Shown: piece after piece, positions 10,695-21,749 of the stretch
How the letters are laid out: every line of letters begins with the position of its first letter
How positions within the stretch are numbered: the first letter of the stretch is position 1
Assembly: GCA_015680685.1 (NCBI GenBank)
Contig: MNCI01008012.1
Location: forward strand, 268,667-317,467
Source of the DNA: Gnetum montanum
Taxonomy: Eukaryota > Streptophyta > Gnetopsida > Gnetales > Gnetaceae
Reading direction: 5' to 3'
Length of the DNA: 48,801 nucleotides
Program-made: the position numbers and the translations under genes
Notes under the pieces: generated by a model
What the model was told of the DNA's origin: nothing
Seen by the model: the letters and a program-made list of their open reading frames with translations, nothing else
The model's database searches: none

Positions 10695-10973
10695 AGGAAA
10701 GTCCTGAGAGGGAGAGAGAAGTCTCTACCCCGATGGTTGAACTAGAAGTGGTCACCACAGGGCCAGAGGAAGAAGAAAAAGAAGGGGAAGAAGCAATCAT
10801 GGAACGTCCTATCCCACAAGAGGAAGATGTGACAAGCATCATGGGGACGAAGCTTGCAGAAGCTTTGGATGCACTTAGGCATTCAAGTGATGAAAGAGGT
10901 GTCTTTAATGGCTTCTTCAATGGATCTTTGCAACTTGGTGATCCATCCAAGCTAGCCAGCAAAGGGCTTTTTG

Positions 10974-11053
10974 GTATGTTCCTTTTAGCTCAATCCATAT
11001 TTTATATCCTTTAATTTTCATGTGTTGTTCTTGATTATCTTGATTTTTTCTAG
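10974..11053 (+). other. Intron 2 of the antisense gene
   Basis: Donor GTATGTTCC and acceptor GATTTTTTCTAG, 80 bp. The joined frame continues as VSEVDVEVSEAHTFQVEVSG, then meets two stops before the next intron. Confidence 0.7.
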
Positions 11054-11263
11054 TGTCAGAGGTAGATGTGGAGGTTTCTGAGGCACATACATTCCAGGTA
11101 GAGGTGTCAGGGTCATAGGCCCCAATTGATGTGACCTCCCATGCTTGTCCCACATCATCTAACCAGCTAAGGCCATGGCCTGAGATGCCTAGTAAAATGG
11201 ACTTTGTCACAGGCATCGTTAATGATGTGGTCACTTTCCTACAATAAGCTCATCCAGAACTAG

Positions 11264-11342
11264 GTATATGTTTGTTATGTATTATGCTAAGTGTTTGGGT
11301 CTATTGTGTTTCTTTGTGTTCATTTCATTTTTTTTATTATAG
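11264..11342 (+). other. Intron 3 of the antisense gene
   Basis: Donor GTATATGTTT and T-rich acceptor TTTTTTTATTATAG, 79 bp. The phase does not match the long open frame that follows (11343-12159) by one base, which suggests an indel in the decayed copy. Confidence 0.6.
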
Positions 11343-12159
11343 CCGATTCATGTGCACGGTACTTACACCTGTAGGCACCAAGCTTCAATGGGATCCTTCT
11401 AAGGCAACTCATATTGATGCCCTCCCTAAATTGCTAGGGAGTATTGATCAAGTCCCTAGAAAGGTCTATGATGCAGTTTCTAGTTGTGTTGTACAAAACG
11501 CTAAGTCGCTTTGGACTTGTAGGCATTCAGTTGAGTATCTATGGGACGAGGTGCACTCATTGAAGGAAGCACTAGCAAAGGAGAGAGAGGAAAAGAGGGA
11601 TCTCCAATCCCATTATGACTTTGCTGCTACTAGGCTGTCTGGTGATAGTACTGGGCGCACATCTGAAATCACCTATCTACATTATTCAATAGTTTTGAAT
11701 AGCAAAGTGTAGGTGACACAGGATCTAGCTGAACAAAGGGCACAGATGGATTTGCTAAATAGGAAATGTCATGACTGGAAATCCTTTGCTACTAAAGTAT
11801 GGAAGTGGGGTCATGACTAAAAGGATCACAAGCATCAGTACAAGAAATGGCTAAAGGAGGAGTCAGTTGAACATCGTCAGATGGAAATGTTCATTGATGG
11901 GCTTGGCTTACGTCCTGCTTATGATAGGTTTTACGAGTGCACTGAGGTGGAGGGATCTCCCAAGAGAACCATTAGCACTACTTCTAGGGAGGCTTCGATG
12001 GGCATGTTCTCTCTTGAGCGCCCTACCTAGACCTTAGTGGACAAGGGTAAAACCTTGGTTGGTATTGATCTTGGCCTAGAGGAGGATTGGGCAAATGTGC
12101 TTGAGGAGGAGATTCTATGGCATTTGGAGGCTAGCTTAGGGCCCTCCTCACTTATGAGT

Positions 12160-12289
12160 GTTTTGTTATGGAACTTATTTTTATATGATTTTATTTTTTT
12201 CATTGTTAGTGTTACTTTTCTTTTTAGTTTTATATTCATGATTTTCTTTATTACTTTTTACTTTTTTTTTGTTTTTTGTTCTGTTATAG
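12160..12289 (+). other. Intron 4 of the antisense gene (donor uncertain)
   Basis: The acceptor TTCTGTTATAG at 12289 is clear and is preceded by a long T-rich tract. The donor is probably GTTTTG at 12160, which keeps phase with the acidic last exon (12290-12370). Confidence 0.5.
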
Positions 12290-12370
12290 GGACATGTTAA
12301 TGATGGAGCTAGCCCTAGTGAAGCAAGAGCAGATGATGAAGAGGATCTTGGGGACCAGCCCCCTCCATGA

Positions 12371-12779
12371 GCATACTATTAATCGAGCTTTAGCTATTAA
12401 ATGTTTTGGATTTTTGGATGTTTAATGGAAATGTATGATGGGCAAATGTAATAATATGGATCTAATCATGGAATAATGTGTTGGAATTTTATTACCATAT
12501 TTGATGTTCAGTATATTTTTATTTTTATATGTTTTCTCTTTTTATTTGTTTTCTTAAGTATTATTGTGAACATATGCGTGTAGTGAATGTAAAATGAGAG
12601 AACAGAATGTGAATCAAATATTTGTAAAAAGAAAAGTAATGAGAAGGCATGAATCAAGATTGTAACTTGTAGCTTGTAAATGAAAATTTAATGTAACATA
12701 ATGAGAGTTTATGCATTTGTAACATGCTAGCTCTAGTTTAAAGCCATTTCAGGCTGTGTACATCAATTAAAGTCATGAT
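12371..12779. other. AT-rich downstream flank of the antisense gene
   Basis: No gene is seen. It is AT-rich, with ATAATATGG and TTTTTATTT runs that could have held a 3' end for the plus-strand gene. Confidence 0.4.
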
Positions 12780-12895
12780 GGACTATCACATCTGTGTTAA
12801 CAAAAGAAGGATCACCAGTTTTAGGCCATAGTGGGCTGAAAGTAATAACAGTTTTAGGGAGCTTAAAAAGGAACCGTCCATTTATGACCATGGCT

Positions 12896-13030
12896 AGTTT
12901 AACGTCATTGCAGATGTTCGCTGACAGTTTAACGTCGTACCAAAAGATTGGTAGTTTAACGTCATTCTAGACACTGGGGGTAGTTTTCCCTAACCATTGA
13001 GTTGCTTTCTAATCCTTTGTAGTTTGACGT
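12896..13030. repeat. Repeated AGTTTAACGTC motif
   Basis: AGTTTAACGTC occurs at 12896-12906, 12926-12936 and 12953-12963, and a variant AGTTTGACGT at 13021-13030. Spacings of 30 and 27 bp are multiples of three. On the minus strand the word reads as Asp-Val-Lys-Leu codons just past the protease of E, so it may be a short peptide repeat in the protease-pol linker. Confidence 0.6.
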
Positions 13031-14210
13031 TTGGGGTAAGGCATGTAGGCACAATCTTATACTCACCTTCCCCTTCACTAGTGATATCAAAGGGTAATTC
13101 CGACCAATAGATGTCAGTGGGAATGGCTCCTATGTTTGTGTTGTCCGGTTCTTCCTCAGTTTTAGGAGGATCATGAGTTAACGTTAGTTTCATGTCTTGA
13201 AGTATGCTCATAGTTCCTTGTTTAGGCTTAGAGAATTCAATTTTTAACCCTTGATCCATTCCAGAATGTGAGGAAGTAAGTCATGTTGTCATATCCCCAT
13301 GTATGATGATCTCACCACCCTCATAAGGTAGGTGGATCTCTTGATAGATTGGTGAAGATACAGCTCTAAGTTGAGCTATCCAAAGATGTCCTAGAATCAG
13401 ATTGAACCCCAGCATTTCATCAACCACTACAAACTCAGCTATTGTGGGGAATTAGTCCCTTGCTATAAAATCCAAGGTAACCATACCTTTCACTACGACA
13501 CAGGAACCACTAAAGGATTTTAAGAAAGAAGTTTTTGTGGGATGTATTTGCTCTGTAAGCCCCAGTTTCTTGATGACAGGAAAGGGTATTACATTCGTTG
13601 CTACACCATCATCGACATGCACCCTACGTATCTTGAAATGGTTAACTTGTATCATTATGAACATAGGGGCTATAGTAACCTCTCCTGTTTTCTCATCTCA
13701 CTTGATGTCATTAGCATGAAACTCTAGGGATGTGGTCCTTGATTCTTGAGGTTGTGGGAACAGTACTGCATAAATGGAAGGCTTATCTACGAGAAGGTCC
13801 TCACTAACAGGAATTGAACTCAACATACGCACAAGAGCTTCCCGATGTATCATTGAAGTCATTACCAAATCATACAAGCTTAAGGAAGTATTCTTCTATT
13901 TCAAAGCTTGTGTGACTTGGGTCAATGCACTCACTAGATCTTTACCATTTTGGGCACTCTTGTTTGTGGAGACTTGGTCCATTTGACCCAGCATTCATAT
14001 CTCTCGTGGAGGGATTTTTGTGTTGGTAGCTAGGGATGTTAAGTTTGGGACCTTGTAAGTACCAATACTCCTTTCTTGATGACTTGTGCTAGACTCATTG
14101 GTGGATGGAACCATAGGAACAACATCTAGCGGAATGGGCTTCGGTGGTCCTAAATGGTGTTCTCTTTCCAGGTGCTCTCTTGTTAGCTTGTCAGCAAGAT
14201 GCTCTCGCAA
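12990..14210 (-). pseudogene. pro: Element E protease region (Tat-like gypsy)
   Basis: On the minus strand, FKIRRVHVDDGVATNVIPF (about 13640-13584) matches the active-site region of plant gypsy aspartic proteases, with the usual Asp-Thr/Ser-Gly altered to Asp-Asp-Gly. It is followed by VKGMVTLDF, then FNLILGHLWIAQLRAVSS (about 13420-13360) and a conserved IYQEIHLPYEGGEIIIHGD tail (about 13358-13300), typical of the Tat clade. The frames at 14210, 13664 and 13259 are in the same register; several stops break them. The gag part upstream (14430-16219) is in other registers, so at least one frameshift separates them. Protease would mature the gag-pol polyprotein. Pol is not found beyond 12990, so E is truncated or non-autonomous. 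Confidence 0.8.
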
Positions 14211-14429
14211 GGGTCACGGGGGAATGGTAGGGGTTTGCATGTCATGGTGTTTTGGCACCCAGATCATGAAGGGTATGGGTCAGTTTTCTGATGGTGTGGT
14301 TGCCGTTGCAACAGAAGGGGATACATGGATGACAAACATTTTTTGTGGTGTGGGGAACATTGCATATGACAAAAGAAGTTTTAGGAGGTGTTGAGGTAGG
14401 TGTATTTTTGGAGGGCCTATGGATTACAA

Positions 14430-16219
14430 AAGGCTTTCATGGGACATTCTGTCCATTCTCCACATGGATAGTGTTAATCACATACAGTGCATCATTAGTA
14501 TTGAGAGGGTCTTTGTAGACTCCCATGGATTGGTTTTGGGGCCTTACTAGGTTTGCTTCATCAAATACTATTTCACCCCTATCAATCATGCACTGTATGT
14601 CATATTTTAAAGTAAAGTAGTAGTCAGTTCCATGCCCACACCATTGGTGATATTCGTAAAACCTATCCAATCTAAAGCCTCTTGGAATGGGAGGCTCATT
14701 AGCTTTTGCTAAAGCTGGGTTCTTAGTCGGCGCATAGAATCGATCATGTTTTTGAGATGTCGCAGGAGACATTTTTTTATGTTTGATTAACTCAGCCTTT
14801 AGAAGTTGATCTAACAATTGTGAAGGATTCATAGGCAAGGATGTATAGTGGGTGAGATCCTTTCGTTTGAATATACTAGTGTGACCTATGTTGGTGTTTT
14901 TATTTGAGGAAGATTCGAGTGTAGGCATAGGTGTAGTTCTTTCATGGCCAGTTGGAGCAACAGGTTGTTTTCCTTTCTATCTTGGATTATTAGGTTGGGC
15001 TATCTCTGCCACTACTATTATCATTATTTTGGATTTATCCTTATCTTTCCTCATATGTTGGCTCCTAAAGGTCGAGTAGGCTAGGTCATTACTTGTTTGT
15101 GCTACCTCCTCTATGTTCTTAATTTGTACAAATGTTTGAATTAAAGTACGGGCACTCAAATAATAAATTTTCAATTTAATAAAGTCATTCATGACCACCT
15201 TAAATATGATAAGCAGATATGTTTCAGGGATGGGCTCGTGAAGTTCATTCAGGGCTGCACTCCACCTTTGGATGAATTTTTGTATCGGCTCTAGTGGCGC
15301 CTGTTGATCTAAATCAAGCTATCCAGTGTGGCTTTAGGATTTAGATTATATTTAAAATGGGTGACAAACTAATTTAAGGAATCCTCCAGAGAGGATATGG
15401 AGTTATGGGGTAGAGCTTGGTACCAGTCTAAAGCTTTTCTCGTTAAGGACATAGCAAATACATGTAGAATTGCATGAGGCTAGGCTTAAAGCAATAGACA
15501 CTTCCAATTACCTGAGGTTGGATGATTGAACCTGCGTTAGTTTGAGGAGGCGGTTTTTTGGATTGCACTTGCAGAGGTATGATGGAAGTGGACGTATCAA
15601 ATTGAATGTTGGGCATGGAGAAGGTCGGAATGAAAGTGGGTACTTCTTATCAGGAAGCCAGTACTTGAGTGTTTGTAGAAGAAGGAGGAAGCATAGTTTC
15701 TTCCAAGAAAGGTTGGAATAATGAGTTTGTATGGCCATGGGGACTAACAGTATGGTATGAATCCCCATGCTTAGATTGGGCTATGAAGTCACCTTCCTCA
15801 TCTCCACTCTGAGGCTCTATTTGAGGTGGCTATAAGGTTTGACTTCTTGCCATGAGAAGCTGAGATATGAGTCGATAATGGTGTTCAGAAAGGGGAATTA
15901 TATCAAATGCTGAGGGAATGAACTCATGACCTCCTTTGTAAATAAGTTCATACTTTCACTTTGCTTCCCTTTCTACATGATCGATAGGTAGGTTGGCTTG
16001 GATCTTGACATAGATGAAGTTATATTGTTCTGGTGTGAGAATTGCATGAGTAGGATCTTTGCCCTATAGCCTAAGTGACTGGTGCATAGGGCCTTGGGTG
16101 TTTATCTATTCAATAATAGTTATGGGTTCCATCACAGTCATAGGGTTCAAGGTCTCATCCCCAAAGTCAGAGATTGGCAATGTCACTGTGTTGATCTGGG
16201 AAGATTCCATAGCAAGCAT
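14430..16219 (-). pseudogene. gag: Element E gag (Tat-like gypsy)
   Basis: The likely start is an ATG at 16219 (MLAMESSQINTVTLPISDFG). The frame reads about 240 codons with few stops, through a Pro/Ser-rich part (about 15740-15510), and then shifts. The gag core at about 15290-15060 contains PIQKFIQRWSAALNELHEP and NDFIKLKIYYLSAR. The C-terminal part (14928-14437) contains FYEYHQWCGHGTDYYFTLK, the CxxH..GH..D knuckle-like motif of Tat/Ogre gag, followed by IQCMIDRGEI. A 33-bp tandem repeat lies directly upstream of the start. The product would be the nucleocapsid/capsid precursor. Stops and at least two frameshifts show it is dead. Confidence 0.82.
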
Positions 16220-16272
16220 GAATAAACTAGGCTGGATGAACTAAGCATGTGTAAGCTAGATGGTTAACCTAT

Positions 16273-16454
16273 CATGAGTAAGTTGACAGCGTGAGTAACT
16301 AATAGTGTGAGTGAGCTAACAGCATGAGTAACTGCTAGTGTGGGCAAGCTGATAGCGTGAGTAACTAATAGCATGAGCAAGCTGACAGCATGAGTAACTG
16401 ACAGCGTGAGCAAGCTTATAGTGTGAGTAACTGGGCTTAGCGTGGGTAAGTCAA
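16273..16454. repeat. 33-bp tandem repeat in the 5' leader of element E
   Basis: Five units of 33 bp start at 16289, 16322, 16355, 16388 and 16421, preceded by a half unit. Each consists of two 16-17-bp halves of type GCGTGAGTAACTAATA and GCATGAGCAAGCTGACA. The array sits 70 bp upstream of the gag start on the minus strand. It creates an apparent ORF with repeated VTHAVSLLTL peptides, which I regard as a by-product of the 33-bp period. Confidence 0.85.
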
Positions 16455-17129
16455 GTTGAGCATGTGCAAGGTTGCTTGACAAGCTGGGCTTTGGTTTTAG
16501 TACATGATTTGTGCAGTGCTTGAATAGGTAGAATGATCAATGTTTTGACAAATGGTAAACAAGTTTGGCCCTCCTTCTAGCATTAATTTACTGTACTAAC
16601 TGAAATCGTCGATGCAAGGATGGAAGGGAAAAACAAACACTGAAAGATCACCAGATAGGTACAGCTAACCCCGCCTTCGCGTGAGGCCAAGCTGAGAAAG
16701 AAAACAAAGGTAGAGTGCCTTGGATGGTCTGCACGCAAATCAACAAAGGACTTCCCTGAATGTAAGCTATAGGTTGTGCTGGGGTTATCGTAACTGATAT
16801 TCAAGACATAAAACAATGACACACGAAATGCAAATAGATCATATACAAAAATGTATTGTAAACAAAGCGTAAAATAAATTTAAAATAGAGTAAATAATAT
16901 AATGGAAAGAAAAATGAACTATATTGTATTGCGTAGGATAAATGTGCAATGGTCAAAGAGTAGCTATGTGTGTGGATGGCAAGTCAAGTGCAAAGCCCTA
17001 CAGTGATATGCTTGTAGGTGCTTGGATGCTAGGAGTTAGGTGTGCTCGAGCATCCAAAAGTTTCTAGTCAGTGTTTCCTAAGCCATCAACCTTCAAAATT
17101 GCCAACCCCATTTATGTGGATGGATGGGG

Positions 17130-17138
17130 TATTTATAA
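17130..17138 (-). promoter_or_regulatory. Candidate TATA box of element E
   Basis: The minus strand reads CCTTATAAATACCCCATCC, a good plant TATA box, about 900 bp upstream of the E gag start. Confidence 0.5.
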
Positions 17139-17595
17139 GGTTTGATTGGGCTCGAGTACGAACCTCATAGATGGATCAATGGTTGAGAAATGAGAGACAA
17201 ATAGGATCATGTGACAAGGGTAGATGGATAGCTATGTGTCAATTCAGTGTGCGTAGGCAAGTTACGTTCTTGACTGGATGCACTGTATCTTACAACGTGT
17301 GTTGCCTTACTCAAGCTAGCTTACACCCATGGAAGTAGATACAATTTGAAGTGTAAGAGCTTGAAAAGATCACAAATGATGAAAATTTACAATGATAATG
17401 TACAACAAGAGAGATTTAACTCCAGCTCGCTTGAAATTTTTTGGTCTTGATTTGACTACTACAGGATGTCAATTTGGGTGGGTTTGTCACTGTTTGAGAC
17501 ATCCCTGTTTCACCAAAGCTTCTAGCATGAGTTGATTTTGTCTTGTTGTGTCCTCAGCATGTGTTTGGTGTGTTTTTAACCGAGCATGACTAGTA

Positions 17596-18190
17596 CTCAC
17601 GCTGCACTCATGCTGTCAGCGTGACCTTAGCTTGAGTGAGCTAAAAATGAAATATTTTACACCAAATTTTGATCTTTGAAGCTTGTTTCTTGAGTACAGT
17701 AATTTCTTGACTATAGTTGACCTTGAGAGTGATCTACAAGTCAAGAATTGAGCATGGACGTGCCTTTTTTTGAGCCACTTTTGGTAGCTCATGCTGGACT
17801 CACGTTGCCAGTGTGAGCTCAGCATGACCATCAACGCGAGCTACAAAAACTTGTAATTTTGGACCTGAAATCTAGAATTTTGGAGGATGGAACTTGAAGT
17901 TTTCAACAATAAACCCTAAGGATGACTTGCACCCTTGAAATCAAATCATTTTGACTCAATTTCGAGGCTCTCATAGTTGCTCACGCTGTACTCATGATAC
18001 CAGTGTGACCTCAGCGTGACCATCAGTGTGAGTGTGAAAACTTGTACAATTTGATCCAAAATCTGAACTCTCGAATGCTAAAACTTGGAGTGGACAATAG
18101 TGGCCCTTGAGGATGGCTTTCATCCTCAGGTTGAACCATTTTTAACTTGATTTTAAAGCTGTTGGAGTTGCTCATGCTGAGGGCAAGCTA
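17596..18190. repeat. 192-bp tandem repeat (three units and part of a fourth)
   Basis: Units begin at CTCACGCTGCACTCATGCTG (17596), CTCATGCTGGACTCACGTTG (17788), CTCACGCTGTACTCATGAT (17980) and CTCATGCTGAGGGC (18171): periods 192, 192 and 191 bp. Each unit holds GTGAC/GTGAG words followed by an AACTTGTA-type and a TTTTGA-rich part. The units are diverged, so the array is old. Confidence 0.85.
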
Positions 18191-18279
18191 GCTTGATAAG
18201 TTAAGTGTGAGTTACATGTCTTAGTCAAATGTTTGCCTCCTGAAAGCTCAAAAAGGGTATGAGTTTTTCTTGTTTCAAA

Positions 18280-19640
18280 GTGTTAGGATGAAATTAGTGG
18301 TGTTTCAACCATCTAAAGGGTTATTTCCTAGTGATGTTACATCTACATGAGTATTGGGCTTTTGCATTGAATCCCAAGTTCATACAAAAGCAAATACTTA
18401 GAAAATTACCCTACTCACAAGGTAATAATAGATAGTCCTACAACCAATCATATTGTCCTAGTGGGACTTCTTATCAACCTTATAACTACTATCAATCATA
18501 GTGGAAAAACCACAGTTGTGGGGAAGGCCATCATCAAGCCAACACTACCCTTACTACCAGCCAAACTTGTATGGATATTACATTCAACAACCTATTTTTC
18601 TGATTGGTTCTACCTCCTCTACCTCAAATTACTACTACCACTCTCTTGAATATCATCAACTTGCAACATCTTCTAAAGGATCACCACCTCACACCTCTCA
18701 CCCTCCATCATATCCTCAATATTCTCATACTTCTCTCCACCATTGGTTACTACCAACAACATAGGAAGGTTTGGCACCACAACATCAATGAAAGAATATC
18801 ACCTGTGCTGTGAACATACATAGAAATGATAATGCTAGTAGATCTTAACCACAACCTCAAAAATGTCCTTTCTTTAGGGTAGTTCCCACACACAAGCACA
18901 AAACATGTAGACCTACTAGCACATCAAAACCAACACAAGGTGAATTTGGTGCAACACCCTTCCTTGCCAGAATAATGTCTCCTAATCATACACAAAATCC
19001 AACAACCATCATCACTCCAACATAGAACAAAAATGATGAACACATCATTATGGAGAGACAGATCCATCCATGCATCATTAATAATGATAAAGGGTGCAAT
19101 TGTGACCCAAAAATTTAAAATATTAACAGAACCCACAACAAAGCTAAGGAACAAGTATGTGAGCAGAAACTAGTATACATAGTAGCCACTAAAGTAGAAA
19201 ATACCTAGTGGCTTGAAAATGAGAATATAGAATTATTTCAAAGATGCGTGGAAGCAACGAATCCACTTATTAGTTCTAGATTTAAGAAAATGGACCAAAC
19301 AAAGGACTTAGACACAGATATCTTACACTTTGATTATACATCAAAAGAGGATATTAAACATAGAGACCTACAAATTAAAATAGTAAATTAAGAAGAAGAA
19401 GAAAATACATTTGGACCTAAAAAAATGGAAATCCCTTCAAGTCTAGATGAAGATACATCTTCAAATAATCCAAACAAGACTATCACCAATGTTAGATGTG
19501 CTACCACATGATTAATTAAATCAATAATGATGATATATGGGAAACCATTGGTGTATAACCAAGGGATTATGTGGTGCATCTTCCAAATGTGTGGTCATAA
19601 GACTAGTCATGTGAGAGATGATCCATATTTTTTCAAGAAC
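18280..19640 (+). pseudogene. gag: Element C gag fragment (5'-truncated)
   Basis: At about 18299-18390 the plus strand encodes a decayed version of the A/D zinc-knuckle region (HLKGYF.. then HLHEYWAFALNPKF), directly alignable to A (5390-5300) and D (about 29010-28930). The Tyr/Pro/Gln/Ser-rich linker follows (YYQPNLYGYYIQQP, about 18555-18600), also shared with A, where the Gln is replaced by a TAG stop. Near 19560-19640 a CGHKTSHVRDDPYFFK motif suggests a further knuckle-like element. Sequence upstream of 18280 is unrelated (element E end), so the gag N-terminus, leader and 5' LTR of C are missing here. Confidence 0.7.
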
Positions 19641-21643
19641 TAATAAGTGTTTTTCATTTTTTTTATTTTACAATTTTTTATCATTTTCCTATTTCTTCCA
19701 AAATTTTTTGTTTCTTCGTATGTTTTCCATTTCTTAATATTTTTCTCTTTTCTTAAGTAAAGTTCTTTATGTTTATGCATGTTGTTTAAGTTTTCATTAA
19801 TAAAATTGCCAAGTCATGATGTAGAAGTCAATGCTATGTGTTGGGTTTTTGTGCTATGCTATTAAGATGATTGGGTAAGTAATTGTGCAAAGTAGTGAGA
19901 CCACCTCACTCATCCCTCCAATTCTTTGAATAAAAGGTCTTTTTCATGGAAACAATTTGGTTCTTCTTTCATGGAGCTAAATTGATGGATGATCATTGTA
20001 TCTTGAAGAAATAGGAAACGACCAAGTCGGAATGGCAAAGGGTGTGACCTCAAGGGGTTTTTTTGGGATCCTTTCTTGACTTCCTTCATGTGCTTTATGA
20101 CTTCTCTTCGAATGTATCAGCACTCCTCCATCAACTAATAAAAAGAAAGCTTTTCTTTGCATGGTGTGATTCCCATCGCAAAAAAATTTAAAATCCAAAA
20201 GAAAAGAAAAGAAAAGAATAAAAAAATTAAGAAAATAAAAATAATAATAAAATCAATAATAAAAGAAGAAAAAGAATAATAATAATAGTAATGGGAATTC
20301 AAAGCACACCCCTCTAACTAAGGCCCTTTCTTTCTTCTTCTCTTTTTTTTTTGAGTAATGATTATTCTCTAAGGTGGTTGTGGACTCATGGTGGTTGGTA
20401 GGAAGGAACACATCAATGTGAGGTCATTGTTCATGGTATGGACTTGGTCTGAACTTGGAAGGATAGTTATATTGATCATTTTAATCACATTTTTCACAAG
20501 AACCTATTATGGACATAGTTAAGTACCTTCTATCCCAATCTCTACAGTCCTTTCTCATCCCATTATTCACCTCACTGATGCATGTGATTATGAACCTTTT
20601 GGTTTTGTGTGGTATAGTGCAACATCCCAAATGTTTGGAACAAAGGCATGGTCTACATTTAACTTCTTAGATGCCCATGGACATTTATAGAAGTGGTTAT
20701 GTAAGGGAATTATGATAGGAGCTTGCTTTGGGGAGGACCCACTTGCATAACTTTTATTGATCATGGCTTTGAACTAACCTTCACATCTTCTAGAACATCA
20801 GTGATGATTTCTCTAAATGTATGCATAATTTTGGGACTAATTTTCATTTGTTTCATTAATTTTTCTACTTTTCTATTTCCATATCCATTAATATTTCTTG
20901 GAAATCTTTTGAATCAGACCTCTGGTTTTAATTTTTCGAAGACTTGTGTGCTTTGAAATTTTTTCTAACATCCTATTTTTAAACATTGTGACAACTAATA
21001 GTAATTGACCAAAATAAGATGAACTTGATGATTTTAGTTACCTCATAGCCCTGGGCATAGTCATCACCTTGTGCTTAAACACAAACTAAGGGATTTGAAA
21101 AGGGTTGATTATTAAGGACAAATTTACCAAAACTAATGTTGATCCTTTGGTGATTGTAGGTGATTCTGAGAGAAACACCTAAGGAAGAAGATCTTTTACT
21201 AGGCATGAAAATGAAGCCAAAATGGGGACATCAAAGGATATGCCCATGGAAAAATTGTAGCACATATAAGATAACAGCTCAAACATTGCATGTTTACTAG
21301 ATCCATGGGATGATGAGAAGAAATTTCAATCCATCCTTTAAGAATGTTCTACATAACTATAGAAGCATCAACATAACAATCAAGGTTGGAAGCCTACCAC
21401 CACTAGTGGCAACAAGAAAAATCACCTTTAGTGGATTTTTGAAGACCTCTACAGATTTTGTAATCTTCAATGTCTATCCGGTCTTTTTGTTACTTTGTTA
21501 TTTTGTATGCATCCACTTGAATAAAATTTTGTTAGTTAGTAGTTAGTGTTAGTCAATAATCCCATACCTTCTCAATATTTTTTAAGGGACTTGTTCCTCT
21601 TTTTGTTCACTTGAGGATAGGTTTTCATTTAGTCATGGGGGTA
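19641..21643 (+). other. Non-coding internal part of element C
   Basis: No domain is recognised. It includes a purine/A-rich low-complexity stretch (about 20196-20290) and ends with ACTTGAGGATAGG, TTTTCATTTAGTCAT and the purine tract GGGGGTA at 21637-21643. That end is shared with A and D, so this is the 3' end of the internal region. No reverse transcriptase is seen. Confidence 0.55.
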
Positions 21644-21669
21644 TGATGAAGTGTATTTTGTCTAGATTT

Positions 21670-21725
21670 GATATCGGATATCTAATATCAGGGCCCTAGA
21701 AGCAATGTCAGATATCCAATATCAT
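21670..21725 (+). promoter_or_regulatory. U3 palindrome array of the C LTR
   Basis: The array reads GATATCGGATATCTAATATC, then GATATCCAATATC. ATAT cores are 7 bp apart, half of the 14-bp spacing in the other LTRs, so the same register is kept. Confidence 0.55.
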
Positions 21726-21741
21726 GGGATGCATGTGGACC

Positions 21742-21749
21742 TATAAATA
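21742..21749 (+). promoter_or_regulatory. TATA box of the C LTR
   Basis: TATAAATA, about 100 bp from the LTR start and just after the palindrome array. Confidence 0.65.

Larger units (their letters stand above)
9563..12370 (+). pseudogene. Intron-containing gene antisense to gag-pro of element E (plant transposon-protein-like plus coiled coil)
   Basis: Exon blocks on the plus strand encode a domain at about 9636-10330 with FTTWVRAVKVSFHLTTEFLS and, after a frame change, a segment with WAQFLGSGFRREIVRL and FPFFLGYLHRFVEF. The pattern resembles the plant-specific 'putative plant transposon protein' domain (from memory of the family, not searched). An acidic linker (EEEEKEGEE), a region with LPKLLGSIDQVPRK and a coiled coil (SLKEALAKEREEKRDLQ) follow, ending DDEEDLGDQPPP before TGA at 12368-12370. 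Introns at 10579-10694, 10974-11053, 11264-11342 and about 12160-12289 have GT..AG ends. Splicing the first two keeps the frame exactly. The third leaves the downstream frame off by one base, so there is a small indel or a different splice site. In-frame stops include 11710-11712, 11818-11820 and 12028-12030. It probably was a gene carried by E in reverse orientation and is now decayed. Confidence 0.6.
16455..18277 (-). repeat. Probable 5' LTR and leader of element E
   Basis: This region is upstream of gag and non-coding. A TATA box on the minus strand at 17130-17138 points toward gag, and three 192-bp tandem units lie upstream of it (17596-18170), like U3 subrepeats. The right border is guessed at 18277, where CA is followed by element C coding sequence. 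The left border and primer site were not found. No second copy is in the window, so the LTR identity is an inference. Confidence 0.5.

Noticed and set aside
16273-16454. CRISPR-like array (regular 33-bp period)
   Set aside because: There is no unique spacer between repeats, the sequence is a plant retroelement leader, and no cas gene is near.
16264-16482. 72-codon ORF with repeated VTHAVSLLTL peptides
   Set aside because: The peptide repeat follows directly from the 33-bp DNA repeat upstream of the E gag start; no start context or family supports a protein.
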